Assembly (NCBI GenBank): GCA_027452245.1
Contig: DAIDGW010000019.1
Location: forward strand, 1 to 46,382
Direction: 5' to 3'
From: Acidobacteriaceae bacterium
Lineage (GTDB): Bacteria; Acidobacteriota; Terriglobia; Terriglobales; Acidobacteriaceae
Length of the DNA stretch: 46,382 nucleotides
Shown: one piece after another, positions 9,474-18,297 of the stretch
How positions within the stretch are numbered: position 1 is the first letter of the stretch
Layout: the number at the start of each line of letters is the position of its first letter
The notes under the pieces: model-generated
What the model saw: only the letters and a program-made list of their open reading frames with translations
Databases searched by the model: none
What the model was told of the DNA's origin: nothing
Translations under genes and position numbers: made by a program

Positions 9474-10168
9474 CGAATCTCCTGAATCGGCGCCGCGGAC
9501 GAGCCGGGCATGTGCACATCGGAGGCGGCGCGAAGGGTTTCCAGCCACGCAACAAGCAACTCGTTGACTTTCTGCTGCGTCAGTAATTCACGGATTTTTC
9601 CCGAAACTTCCGCCAAGGCGACTCCCGGAGACCCGGCCTCCGGCAATTGCCGGGCGAACTTCTCCCGGTAATAGTCTTCAATGCTCTTGGAATCGATCTG
9701 AACGGCGGGGCGCAGCCGGGCGTCCACCAATCGCATCAGGTCGATTTGCTGGCGCACATGTTGCATCAGGTCCTTTTCGGTTACGCCAAATTGCTTCAAA
9801 ACAGCCTGCCAGCCCTGTTCGGTTGTGGCTCCCGGATATTGTCTGCGCGCTTCCTTCACGCGCTCCTCGGCTTCCGCTTCAGTTGCGTGCTTGAACTCGG
9901 TCGAATTCATCTGCTCCCGCAGCAGTTCCTGGTCGATCAACCGGTCGAGCACTGCCCGGCGTTCATCGTCTGTAAACTGGCTGGGAGGCCGGCCATTGAG
10001 CACCGCTTCATAGGCGAGGGCTTCGTCCAAATCACTTTGCAGAATGACATGGCCATTTACGGTGGCCACAATGCTGTCGACAACCTGCCCTCCAAATGCA
10101 GCCCGGGCCGGAGAGAGGGCCCAAAAAAGCGCGAAGGCAAGGAACGAAATCTTAGTGAATATTTTCAT
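9470..10168 (-). CDS. SurA-like periplasmic chaperone without PPIase domain
   Basis: A 232-aa exported protein with a signal peptide (FLAFALFWALSPARAAFG) followed by the SurA/PrsA N-terminal pattern DSIVATVNGHVILQSDLDEAL and LDRLIDQELLREQ. The rest is charged and helical; no parvulin-type peptidyl-prolyl isomerase domain is present, so this is the chaperone part only. Its ATG overlaps the BamA stop (TGATG), and its TGA overlaps the TamB start, so all three are translationally coupled. It probably escorts unfolded outer-membrane proteins to the Omp85 machine encoded just upstream. Confidence 0.82.
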   Translation of the reverse strand: MKIFTKISFLAFALFWALSPARAAFGGQVVDSIVATVNGHVILQSDLDEALAYEAVLNGRPPSQFTDDERRAVLDRLIDQELLREQMNSTEFKHATEAEAEERVKEARRQYPGATTEQGWQAVLKQFGVTEKDLMQHVRQQIDLMRLVDARLRPAVQIDSKSIEDYYREKFARQLPEAGSPGVALAEVSGKIRELLTQQKVNELLVAWLETLRAASDVHMPGSSAAPIQEIR

Positions 10169-13100
10169 CAGAACGGCTGGCCTATGCTGAATGAAACATT
10201 GAAATGCCGAAGCTGTTGCGGAGACAGGTCGGCGTTACCCGCAAACTTCTCAAGATAAGCTGTCGGATTTAGATTGTATCCGAAGTCGAAGCGGAAAGGA
10301 CCAATCGGTGTCTTGTATCGCACCCCGATTCCCACCGCATGCGAGGTATAGTCGTAGCCCGAATTGTCGAAATTGTTCAGGCAGTCAGCATTGCTTGCGC
10401 CCACGGGACAAGTTGGCAGGGTTGGCTGATGCCAGCGTAGCAGCCCTTTCAACATGTCGTGCGGCGCTGTAAACACATTGCCCATATCGTGGAAAACCGC
10501 AAATCCCACACCCTGCCCGAGCAACGGCAGCGTGACCGACGGGAAGCGCAGTTCGAGATTGTTGACGAACAACCCGGCGCCTCCGACCGGGAATCCAGAC
10601 TGCGGATCGCGAGGCCCTGCCTGATTTAACCCGAATCCACGTAGCGAGTTTCCGCCACCCGCGAAGAAGAGTTCCGGCAGCGGAATGACCGAAATGCCGG
10701 AACAGGGATTGGTGCCGGTCGGCGTGGTTCCGATGCTGGACGAACCGCATGCCCCCGGAGGCAATATACGAGTTCCGCTCACCGGTTGCTCTACGCCGAT
10801 CGTGGTGGAGCGAGCGAATACATATTGCCGATCGACCCGCCCCTTGCCGCCAAATCCATAGTAGGTCGTATATTGCGATAGCACGCGCCCGAAATCGGCC
10901 TCCGATCCAAAGTAGCCGGAAGCCGCGAAAGCATCCATAGTAAAGTAGCTCCCTTTCGTGCTTTCCAACGGATTATCCCGTTTGTCTCGAATGTATGTGA
11001 AGCCCGGGCCGCCCACACGGGTGGGAGCCGAATACAAGGGCACGAGGTTGGGCGAGAATTGCGATGCGAAGTTGCTCGCCTTCACCTGTCGGTAATCAAA
11101 GTGATAGCTGATCGAACTCGGCCTGCTGATTTGTTGCCGCAGGTCAATTTTGCCTTCCAGTCGTTGTGACGTGAAGGTTGCAACGTTAAGACTGTTATCG
11201 TAAAGAGCAGTGAAGATTTCCCTGAATTTCTCGCTGTTGAGTAGCTTCGGAATTTGATAGCTGAGCGATCCCCGCTGTTCCAGTGTACCGACGTTCGATT
11301 GAAACGTTACCGTCTGGTTGCGGCCAAGAAAATTCAAGCGCGTGATGTCCAAACCAACTCGGGGGCTGACTCCGGTTGCGCCCTGCGGATTACTGGACCC
11401 CGCCGGCAGTCCGGTTTCAAACTCCAGTCCGGCATCGTAAGTGAAGGTGTACCGCCTCGCCTCGCGCACTTGCACAAGAACGTTTTTATTGGGATCGGTT
11501 CCCTCAGGATTTTGCACTCCCGTGTCCACTTCGCTGAAAATGCCAAGGTCGTAGAGCCGTGTCTGCGTAGAAAGCATGTCCTGCTGGCTGAGGGGATCGC
11601 TTGGGTGCATCTGGATTTCCCGCTGCACAATGTAGGAGCGCGTGTGATCCAGGCCGCCCACCAGCACTCGATTCACGGTAAACCGCTCTCCTTCGTGAAT
11701 CAGATAGACGATATCCTCGCGGTTCGGCTGGCTGGATGGCTCGCTGGTGACGTCGACATTCGCGTTCGGAAATCCCTGATTGAAGTACAGGTTTAAAATC
11801 GCTTGCCGATCGCTGGCCAGGTCCTGTTCAGAGTAAGCCTGCCCCGCGCGTGTGCTCAGCGGCGGAAACTCCGCTGTAGAGATATCTTTATTGCCCTCGA
11901 TCTTGAAGCTCCCTACCAGCGTCTGCGGACCTTCGTCAATATGCACATAAACAGCCAGCAGTTTCTCTGATCCTCGGTAATCGTCCTCCACCCGCGTCGT
12001 GATATTGACTTGCCGGTATCCGTTAGAACGGTAAAGAGCTTGCAACATGGCCACGTCCTGCTTCAACAATTGATTGCTGAATCGGCCATGGGTGAGGAAC
12101 TTAGTTGCAGGTTGTACCTGCATGCGCGACTTCAATGACGCCGTATCCAGAAATTGCTTGTTTCCCGTTATCTCAACCAACGCAAGACGATGCACAGCAC
12201 CAGGATGGATGTTGTAGGTGACGTGTTCCATCTGCGAGTCACTCTCACGAGCAATATTGATGGTCGCGTCAAAATGTCCGTGCACTTGCAGGTAATTCAG
12301 CAGATTTCGTTTGCCTTCCTCCAGTAAGTCGCTATCGACCGCATTCTCTTGGTATACGGGAATTTCTTTGTCCATCACGCTGCGGCTGATGTGGTATCCC
12401 TGCGCAGAAATGATCACGACCGGACCCGGCTCGATTTGGAATGTAAAGTCGACGCTGTTGCTTTCTGGGTGGTACTTCTGCTCCGAGATCGAAACCTGCG
12501 CCAACACCCGCCTTTGCTTCTGAAATTTCTTGCGCAAGCGTTGCAGCGAGTTGGACACGCGAGATGCCGTAATTCGGTCGCCGGGAGCCAGATGTGCTAC
12601 ACGCTCCACCTGCAACGCGTTCAGCTTGGAAGTTCCAGTTACATTCATCGTTCCCACATGGGCAGCCTCGCCAGACTTGACGTGGATCACGATGTTCACC
12701 TGCTGATCACCCAGGTTGGAGATCGTTTCTGCCGTCACCTGCGGGCGGTAATAACCGTTTTCTTTCATCAGTTGGCGGATGTTCTCCAAGGCCTTATCTA
12801 ACTTGTCGATGGTGTACAGGTCGCCGAGCTGAAACTTTGAGGAGTTTACGATCTGATTTGCACTGGGATGCCCGGGAGCGCCTTCAACATCAATAGCGCC
12901 AACGAAGAAGTTTGGCGAGGTAACGAAAGACAGGATTACCTCATCGCCCGAAGGCGTGACTTCTGCCTGAATATCGGAAAAGCGGCCACTCGCAAAAAGT
13001 GTCCGCATGCTATCCCGTATCTGATCGCGACTTAGAGTCTGGCCGCTTTTCTGTGGAAGCAGAGCCAGCAGACGCTTTCGATCAACTTCGGACACTCCCG

Positions 13101-13236
13101 GCAGTAAAACTGTCTTGACCGTTTTTCCCTCATATTCCGCGATGGGCGAACCCGTTGCTGCAGGCTCCTGCGCCGACAGCAAGAGGATTGGCCAAAACAG
13201 CAGAACCAGAATGAAGGATGAGACCTTGCGCTTCAG
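10168..13236 (-). CDS. bamA: Omp85 outer-membrane assembly factor (BamA/TamA-like)
   Basis: After a signal peptide (SSFILVLLFWPILLLSAQ) the protein shows about seven successive POTRA-type repeats, recognisable by strands such as FVGAIDVEGAPG, HVGTMNVTGTSK, LALVEITGNKQF, LVGSFKIEGNKDI and TVNRVLVGGLDH. A C-terminal beta-barrel follows, with GGGNSLRGFGLNQAGPRD (the conserved Omp85 loop-6 region, RGF) and an aromatic final strand ending in F. BamA usually has five POTRAs and TamA three. The start is unclear: the only ATG or TTG codons in frame lie at 13431/13443, would put about 65 arginine-rich residues before the signal peptide, and overlap the start of the divergent thiF-like gene. I place the start at a CTG at 13236, which has GGGAG nine bases upstream. 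First gene of the bamA-surA-tamB operon. Confidence 0.88.
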   Translation of the reverse strand: MKRKVSSFILVLLFWPILLLSAQEPAATGSPIAEYEGKTVKTVLLPGVSEVDRKRLLALLPQKSGQTLSRDQIRDSMRTLFASGRFSDIQAEVTPSGDEVILSFVTSPNFFVGAIDVEGAPGHPSANQIVNSSKFQLGDLYTIDKLDKALENIRQLMKENGYYRPQVTAETISNLGDQQVNIVIHVKSGEAAHVGTMNVTGTSKLNALQVERVAHLAPGDRITASRVSNSLQRLRKKFQKQRRVLAQVSISEQKYHPESNSVDFTFQIEPGPVVIISAQGYHISRSVMDKEIPVYQENAVDSDLLEEGKRNLLNYLQVHGHFDATINIARESDSQMEHVTYNIHPGAVHRLALVEITGNKQFLDTASLKSRMQVQPATKFLTHGRFSNQLLKQDVAMLQALYRSNGYRQVNITTRVEDDYRGSEKLLAVYVHIDEGPQTLVGSFKIEGNKDISTAEFPPLSTRAGQAYSEQDLASDRQAILNLYFNQGFPNANVDVTSEPSSQPNREDIVYLIHEGERFTVNRVLVGGLDHTRSYIVQREIQMHPSDPLSQQDMLSTQTRLYDLGIFSEVDTGVQNPEGTDPNKNVLVQVREARRYTFTYDAGLEFETGLPAGSSNPQGATGVSPRVGLDITRLNFLGRNQTVTFQSNVGTLEQRGSLSYQIPKLLNSEKFREIFTALYDNSLNVATFTSQRLEGKIDLRQQISRPSSISYHFDYRQVKASNFASQFSPNLVPLYSAPTRVGGPGFTYIRDKRDNPLESTKGSYFTMDAFAASGYFGSEADFGRVLSQYTTYYGFGGKGRVDRQYVFARSTTIGVEQPVSGTRILPPGACGSSSIGTTPTGTNPCSGISVIPLPELFFAGGGNSLRGFGLNQAGPRDPQSGFPVGGAGLFVNNLELRFPSVTLPLLGQGVGFAVFHDMGNVFTAPHDMLKGLLRWHQPTLPTCPVGASNADCLNNFDNSGYDYTSHAVGIGVRYKTPIGPFRFDFGYNLNPTAYLEKFAGNADLSPQQLRHFNVSFSIGQPF

Positions 13237-13343
13237 AAAAGATTGCTCCCGGCTTGCCGCGACCGGAAAATCCCGAAATCGCCCCGATTGTCCCGTTGCG
13301 TCGATAACTTTGGCCTCTTTTGACCTGCGCCGCGATGCCGTTC

Positions 13344-13370
13344 TTGTGACTAATTCGAACCACCTATAAT
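13344..13370 (+). promoter_or_regulatory. Candidate sigma-70 promoter for the thiF-like gene
   Basis: TTGTGA (13344-13349) and a perfect TATAAT (13365-13370) are separated by 15 bp, slightly shorter than the ideal 17. The distance from the -10 box to the ATG at 13426 is 55 bp. It lies in the interval between this gene and the divergent Omp85 gene. No experimental support; the short spacer lowers confidence. Confidence 0.4.
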
Positions 13371-13425
13371 AAAGCGTTCTCGACTTTTTTCCCGTGATCT
13401 GTTTGGCACAATAGGGCGAATATCC

Positions 13426-14517
13426 ATGCATCCAGTCGCACAATCCGGACAGCTGTTGAGCGCAGACCGCTATTCACGACAGATTCTGTTTCGAGGAATC
13501 GGTGCGCGCGGACAGAAGCGGCTGGCTGAATCCAAAGTTGTAATTGTAGGATGCGGTGCCACAGGCTCGGCGTTATCTGGTCTGCTGGCGCGCGCCGGGG
13601 TCGGATTGATCCGCATAATTGACCGGGATTTCGTAGAGGCCAGTAACTTGCAACGGCAATCTCTTTTCGACGAGGCAGATGCGGCAGAGTCGCTTCCGAA
13701 AGCCATTGCAGCCGGGCGCAAGATCGCCGCCTTCAACTCTCATGTTGTGGTTGAAGCCAGAGTGGAAGATGTCGTTCCGACTAATGTTGAAAGTTTACTG
13801 GGCGGGTCGGATCTAGTCCTCGACGGTACCGACAACTTCGAGACGCGTTACCTGATCAACGACTATGCGGTCAAATTCGCCATTCCATGGATCTATTCCG
13901 CTGCAGTAGGGAGCTATGGAGTAACCCTGAACGTCATACCGGCCCAAACCGCATGCCTCGCGTGTGTCTTCCCCGAGTCTCCCCAGGGAATGGTCGAGAC
14001 CTGTGAGACTTCGGGGATTTTGAATTCGGCCGTAAACCTCGTCGCCTCGATCGCGGCTACCGAAGCCTTGAAATTTCTGCTTGCCGAAAACGCTCCGGTA
14101 GAAGCCGCAGGCCTGTCTGAGGTTTCATCTCAGGCGAGAAAATCCATTCGTCGCACCCTGCTTTCGTTTGATCTATGGACGAACGAACGGGCGGAGATTT
14201 CCGCGGCAAAGCCGCGGGCAGGCTGTCGTGCCTGTGTTCAGCGTGAGTTTATCCACCTCGCCGGTGAAGGACGCCCACACATCACGCTCTGTGGCCGGAA
14301 CTCGGTGCAAATCCATGAACGGCAACGTCCCATTGATTTCGAGGAACTGGATCGCCGTTTGGCTCCGCACGGCCCGGTGCGCCGAAACAGTTTCATGCTC
14401 AAGTTCTGGTATGAACCGTACGAAATGACTGTTTTCCCCGATGGACGTGCGATCATTAAGGGGACCAGCGATACTGCCGTTGCCAGAAGCCTCTATGCTC
14501 GGTTTATAGGCAGCTAG
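13426..14517 (+). CDS. ThiF/MoeB/HesA-family E1-like adenylyltransferase
   Basis: A 363-aa cytoplasmic enzyme. It has the nucleotide-binding glycine motif GCGATGS (residues about 43-49), the adenylation motif RDFVEASNLQRQSLF, the substrate/Mg motif DGTDNFETRYLIND, and zinc cysteine pairs CLAC and CRAC. Such enzymes adenylate the C-terminal glycine of a small sulfur carrier (ThiS or MoaD) for thiamine or molybdopterin synthesis. The C-terminal 100 residues extend beyond a minimal MoeB and have no rhodanese domain; they carry a small domain (FDLWTNERAEI, then LCGRNSVQIHERQRPIDF) seen in some ThiF-like proteins. No thiamine or molybdopterin genes are adjacent, so which carrier it serves is open. 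Confidence 0.87.
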   Translation: MHPVAQSGQLLSADRYSRQILFRGIGARGQKRLAESKVVIVGCGATGSALSGLLARAGVGLIRIIDRDFVEASNLQRQSLFDEADAAESLPKAIAAGRKIAAFNSHVVVEARVEDVVPTNVESLLGGSDLVLDGTDNFETRYLINDYAVKFAIPWIYSAAVGSYGVTLNVIPAQTACLACVFPESPQGMVETCETSGILNSAVNLVASIAATEALKFLLAENAPVEAAGLSEVSSQARKSIRRTLLSFDLWTNERAEISAAKPRAGCRACVQREFIHLAGEGRPHITLCGRNSVQIHERQRPIDFEELDRRLAPHGPVRRNSFMLKFWYEPYEMTVFPDGRAIIKGTSDTAVARSLYARFIGS

Positions 14518-14545
14518 GAAGCGCCTGGAGCACTGCTCACGCGAG

Positions 14546-15076
14546 CTATGTTCTGCTGCGTCCGCGAGTGATTGCTTCTCTGGCTTCTTTGTCGGCAGTT
14601 CGTCGCCGCTCCGTTTCCCGCTTGTCCCACAACTGCTTCCCCTTAGCTATGGCAACCTCAACTTTTACTTTGCCATTTTTGAAGTAGATTCGAGTCGGAA
14701 TTAGGGTCAGGCCCTTCTGCTGAGTTTTGCCGATTAATTTTCGCAATTCGTCCTTGTGGACGAGCAATTTACGCGTTCGGAGCGCAGCATGATTGGAATA
14801 GCTGCCGTGCTCGTAGGGACTGATGTGGCAGTTCAGAAGCCACAGTTCGCCGTTGTTGATAAGCCCATACGCATCTTTGAGGTTGATCCGCCCACTGCGA
14901 ATGGACTTAACTTCCGTTCCTGTCAATGCGATACCCGCCTCAAATTTTTCCAGCAAGAAGTAGTTATGTGAAGCGATCCTATTTACGGCAGCATCTCGTT
15001 GGCCGGCGGCAGTGGGGTCGCGGCGCGGCGATTTCTCAGGATTCGGTTTGGTCAGGTGTGTGGATTGACGGGGCAT
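14546..15076 (-). CDS. smpB: SsrA-binding protein SmpB
   Basis: A 176-aa basic protein with the SmpB core: ASHNYFLLEKFEAGIALTGT, SIRSGRINLKDAY, HISPYEHGSYSNH, RKLLVHKDELRKL and the basic tail KGKQLWDKRETERRR. It binds tmRNA and delivers it to stalled ribosomes for trans-translation. The reading frame stays open up to 15418, but SmpB is normally about 155-165 aa, the upstream part looks non-coding, and MPRQSTHL at 15076 gives a normal basic N-terminal tail, so I start there. tmRNA itself is not in the window. Confidence 0.95.
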   Translation of the reverse strand: MPRQSTHLTKPNPEKSPRRDPTAAGQRDAAVNRIASHNYFLLEKFEAGIALTGTEVKSIRSGRINLKDAYGLINNGELWLLNCHISPYEHGSYSNHAALRTRKLLVHKDELRKLIGKTQQKGLTLIPTRIYFKNGKVKVEVAIAKGKQLWDKRETERRRTADKEAREAITRGRSRT

Positions 15077-15421
15077 GGCTTGGAACCATCTTAGCAGCGC
15101 GGTCCGTCGACGGTCGCGCACGCAGCCTAGCGTAGCTCGGCCAACTTCCGCACCCACCAAAGCCGTACCATTGCACTCACAGGGATTACGACTAAAGAGT
15201 GTAAATCCTGCAATTGCAAGCACATGGGAGCTGCCAAGTACCGATGCTATAATCGCCAACACGCGGACTTTTTGTTTTTTTGCGTTGATCCAGAGGAGAA
15301 GTGCGTCCTCTCTCAGTGGGATTTGCCTGTCTAGGGGGTATATGGAACGCAACTTCTGCCCGGAACCCAGCCGGATTCCAGACGAAAGCCGCGCGAGGAC
15401 AACCGTCATGAGGACCATGGA
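15077..15421. other. Divergent intergenic region smpB / secretin operon
   Basis: 345 bp between the two divergent starts. Besides the extended -10 box at 15245-15253 I see a T-rich tract (TTTTTGTTTTTTTGCG, about 15269-15284) and a purine-rich GAGGAGAAG at about 15292. No gene of convincing codon structure is visible on either strand. GAGGA at about 15410 serves as the ribosome site of the secretin gene. Confidence 0.5.
15245..15253 (+). promoter_or_regulatory. Extended -10 promoter for the secretin/pseudopilin operon
   Basis: TGCTATAAT is a consensus extended -10 element. No good -35 hexamer lies 17 bp upstream, which is normal for extended -10 promoters. Transcription would start near 15260, leaving a leader of about 160 nt before the secretin ATG. 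Confidence 0.5.
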
Positions 15422-17755
15422 ATGAGACGCCTGATGCGCCCGGCGTACGTGCTTCTGCTACTCACTGCCTTCGCCTGCTTAGCCGTTGCCAAAGACTCTG
15501 CAAAGAAGCTCTTTCACAAGGGTGAAGACGCGGAGGCTCGTCAAAATTACGTCGCGGCTTACGATTTTTATAAGCGGGCCTATGATCTGAAGCCCAAGGA
15601 CCTCACGTACCGTGCTGCCTTTGAACGCATGCGTTTCGAGGCAGCTTCTTCGCTTGTCCACGACGGGCAACGCCTGCGCGAAAATGGCCAGCTTGAGGAC
15701 GCAGCTGCGGACTTTCAGAAGGCCTTGACCATCGATCCATCCTTGTTCATTGCGCAACAGGAGCTCACGCGGACGCTGCAGATGATCAATAAGAGGCAGA
15801 ACCCTCCTCCAAAGGCAGCGGGGCCTCCGAAGAGTCTGGAAAATGATATTCGCTATGCTGGCGGCCCGGTCGAGTTGGCTCCGATCTCCAACACTCCGAT
15901 TACAGTCAAGATGACCTCAGACTCAAAGGTCGTCTATCAGACCATCGGACAACTTGCCGGCATCAACGTTCTCTTCGATCCCGATTACACTTCGCGCACT
16001 ATCAAGGTTGAGCTGAATGGCGTCACCCTGGAGCAGGCACTCGAAATCACCGCTCTGGAGTCCAAAACTTTCTGGCGCCCCGTCACCCCGAACACGATTT
16101 TTGTTGCGGCCGATACCCCGGCGAAACGCAAAGAGCTCGAACAGAGCGTACTGAAAACTTTTTATCTTCAAAATCTTTCGCAACCCACGGAACTGCAGGA
16201 CGTGGTGAATGCTATTCGCGCCGTGCTCGACGTACAGCGTGTGCAGCAGTTGTTGTCGCAGAACGCGCTTGTCGTGCGCGGAACTCCCGACCAGATTGCG
16301 TTGGCGGAAAAGCTCGTGGAGGACCTCGATAAAGCCCGTCCTGAAGTCATTGTCGATATCGCGATCATGCAGGTCAGCAAAGACCGCTCGCGTACGCTCG
16401 GCCTGAGTCCGCCGAACAGCGCCACCGTCACGCTGCAACCCAACATCAACACCACTACGCTTCCGACGACGAACCCGGCAACCGGAATTGCTCCCACCAC
16501 AGGCACTACGCCGAATGGACTCAGTCTGAACACTTTGGGTAACCTGAATGCCACCGACTTCCAGGTGACGATTCCCTCGGCCAACCTGTCTGCCATCCTG
16601 AGCGATAGCGATACCAAGCTGATTCAAAATCCGCAGGTTCGTGCCCTGGATGGCCAGAAAGCGACCTTGAAGATCGGCGACCGCGTACCCGTCGCGACCG
16701 GATCATTTCAGCCGGGTATCGGCGGCGTCGGCATCAACCCCCTGGTCAACACCCAGTTCCAATATCTTGATGTTGGTGTAAATATCGAAATTACTCCGCA
16801 CGTTCATAGCGATGGCGAAGTGACCCTCAAGATCTCGATGGACGTTTCCTCCGTGACCGGGCAGTCGAACATCGGTGGCATCAGCCAGCCCATCATCGGA
16901 CAGCGCAAGATTGAGCACGAGATCCGGCTGAAAGACGGGGAAGCGAACCTGCTGGGCGGCATGATGGAAGATTCGCAGACCAGATCGCTGAACGGTATCC
17001 CTGGATTGGCGGAGATCCCCATCCTTCGCTACCTCTTCGGCCAGACCAACACCGACCATTCCGATACCGAGATCGTGTTCGCCATCGTTCCGCACATTAT
17101 CCGCGGCTCGTATGTCACCGAACTGAACCAGCGCGCCATCGATATCGGCACAGCAACGTCGATCCAGTTGCGACACGTCAGCATGCCGGCCACGGCTCCG
17201 GTTCCCGCGCAACCGGAAAACCACAATTCTGAAAACCCGCCACAGGCCAAACAGAATCCGCCTGCTCAGGCGCCGACAATGCAACCGGCTGTACAGTCCG
17301 GCAGTCCGGCTGCGCAGGTGGTCAGCCCGGCTGGTGGTGGTAGTCCGAGCTTCTTGTTCGATCCCGGAACCGTCACGGCTAAGAAGGGCAATACTTTTGC
17401 CGTCAACCTTGAGATTTCCGGGGCGCAGAATGTCTATTCTGTTCCCGTTCAGCTGAACTACGATCCGGCGAAACTGCAGTTGGTCAATGTTTCCAATGGC
17501 GGTTTCCTCTCCAAAGATGGACAAGCTGTCGCTCTCGTTCACCGCGAAGACGAAACCACAGGGACGTTGCAGATCACTGCAACTCGCCCGCCAGGTGCCA
17601 GTGGAGTTTCCGGACAGGGAACGGTGGTGACTCTGACTTTTGAAGCTAAGACCACAGGGCAGACGCCGCTCACGATTACGCGGGGCGGCGCCCGCGATCC
17701 TTCGCTCCAGGCGATCACCATCAACGGAGCGCAAGCCTCGATCACGGTGCAGTAG
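15422..17755 (+). CDS. Secretin (GspD/PilQ family) with N-terminal TPR and C-terminal cohesin domain
   Basis: A 777-aa exported protein. Residues 1-23 are a signal peptide (VLLLLTAFACLAVAK). Residues about 25-120 contain two TPR-like repeats (AYDFYKRAYDLKPKDL; AAADFQKALTIDPSLF). The N-domain region follows (INVLFDPDYTSRTIKVEL, GVTLEQALEITALES), then the secretin core (about 330-570) with VPVATG, IEITPHV and the closing LLGGMMEDSQ, then IPILRYLFG. A proline/glutamine linker leads to a cohesin domain from about residue 643 to the end (FDPGTVTAKKGNTFAVNLEI, VYSVPVQLNYDPAKLQLV). It forms the outer-membrane channel of a type II secretion or type IV pilus system. Two pseudopilins follow. The cohesin domain could bind a partner at the cell surface or serve as a pilotin-like anchor; that is inference. 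Confidence 0.92.
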   Translation: MRRLMRPAYVLLLLTAFACLAVAKDSAKKLFHKGEDAEARQNYVAAYDFYKRAYDLKPKDLTYRAAFERMRFEAASSLVHDGQRLRENGQLEDAAADFQKALTIDPSLFIAQQELTRTLQMINKRQNPPPKAAGPPKSLENDIRYAGGPVELAPISNTPITVKMTSDSKVVYQTIGQLAGINVLFDPDYTSRTIKVELNGVTLEQALEITALESKTFWRPVTPNTIFVAADTPAKRKELEQSVLKTFYLQNLSQPTELQDVVNAIRAVLDVQRVQQLLSQNALVVRGTPDQIALAEKLVEDLDKARPEVIVDIAIMQVSKDRSRTLGLSPPNSATVTLQPNINTTTLPTTNPATGIAPTTGTTPNGLSLNTLGNLNATDFQVTIPSANLSAILSDSDTKLIQNPQVRALDGQKATLKIGDRVPVATGSFQPGIGGVGINPLVNTQFQYLDVGVNIEITPHVHSDGEVTLKISMDVSSVTGQSNIGGISQPIIGQRKIEHEIRLKDGEANLLGGMMEDSQTRSLNGIPGLAEIPILRYLFGQTNTDHSDTEIVFAIVPHIIRGSYVTELNQRAIDIGTATSIQLRHVSMPATAPVPAQPENHNSENPPQAKQNPPAQAPTMQPAVQSGSPAAQVVSPAGGGSPSFLFDPGTVTAKKGNTFAVNLEISGAQNVYSVPVQLNYDPAKLQLVNVSNGGFLSKDGQAVALVHREDETTGTLQITATRPPGASGVSGQGTVVTLTFEAKTTGQTPLTITRGGARDPSLQAITINGAQASITVQ

Positions 17756-17781
17756 CCGGATCGAACATTTGGGATGGATGT

Positions 17782-18294
17782 ATGAAGTTGACCAGCCATG
17801 ATCGCAGGCAAGCGCTCGACAGCGCGCCCGGAAAGCGCGCGACGGCCGTGTGTCGCCAGAGGGGGTTCACCCTGCTCGAACTGGTGATCGCGACCATGAT
17901 CTTGTTAGTTCTCACTTCCATGGTTCTTCCATTGGCGAACTTCACAATCAAGCGCGCCAAGGAAAAAGAACTGCGGCAGGACCTCTGGATGATGCGGGAT
18001 GCTATCGACCGTTACAAAGATGCCGCAGATCGCGGGGCCTTCCAGACCAAGGTCGATAGCCAGAACTATCCCCCCGATCTCGATACGCTGGTTAAGGGGG
18101 TCGATGTGCAGGGTAAGAAACTCCGCTTCCTGCGAAAGATCCCTAAAGACCCCATGACCGGCAACACCGATTGGGGATTGCGTTCGATGCAAGACGATCC
18201 CGACTCGGATTCCTGGGGTGAGCAGAACGTTTTCGATGTTTACAGCAAGTCGACAGGAGATGCACTCGACGGCACCAAGTACAAGGACTGGTAG
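17782..18294 (+). CDS. Type II secretion pseudopilin, GspG-like
   Basis: A 170-aa protein with a class III (prepilin) signal: basic leader of about 27 residues, cleavage site RG|FTLLE with the conserved Glu at +5, then a hydrophobic helix VIATMILLVLTSMVLPL. The globular part has the GspG pattern [43 protein letters not shown] and a C-terminal aspartate-rich loop with NVFDVYSKS, typical of calcium-binding major pseudopilins. It lies 26 bp after the secretin gene and 3 bp before a second pseudopilin. Prepilin peptidase and the GspE/F motor are not in the window. Confidence 0.9.
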   Translation: MKLTSHDRRQALDSAPGKRATAVCRQRGFTLLELVIATMILLVLTSMVLPLANFTIKRAKEKELRQDLWMMRDAIDRYKDAADRGAFQTKVDSQNYPPDLDTLVKGVDVQGKKLRFLRKIPKDPMTGNTDWGLRSMQDDPDSDSWGEQNVFDVYSKSTGDALDGTKYKDW

Positions 18295-18297
18295 AAC

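Noticed and set aside
15077..15418. N-terminal extension of SmpB to 290 residues.
   Set aside because: SmpB is normally about 160 residues, and the extra part overlaps the promoter region of the secretin operon.
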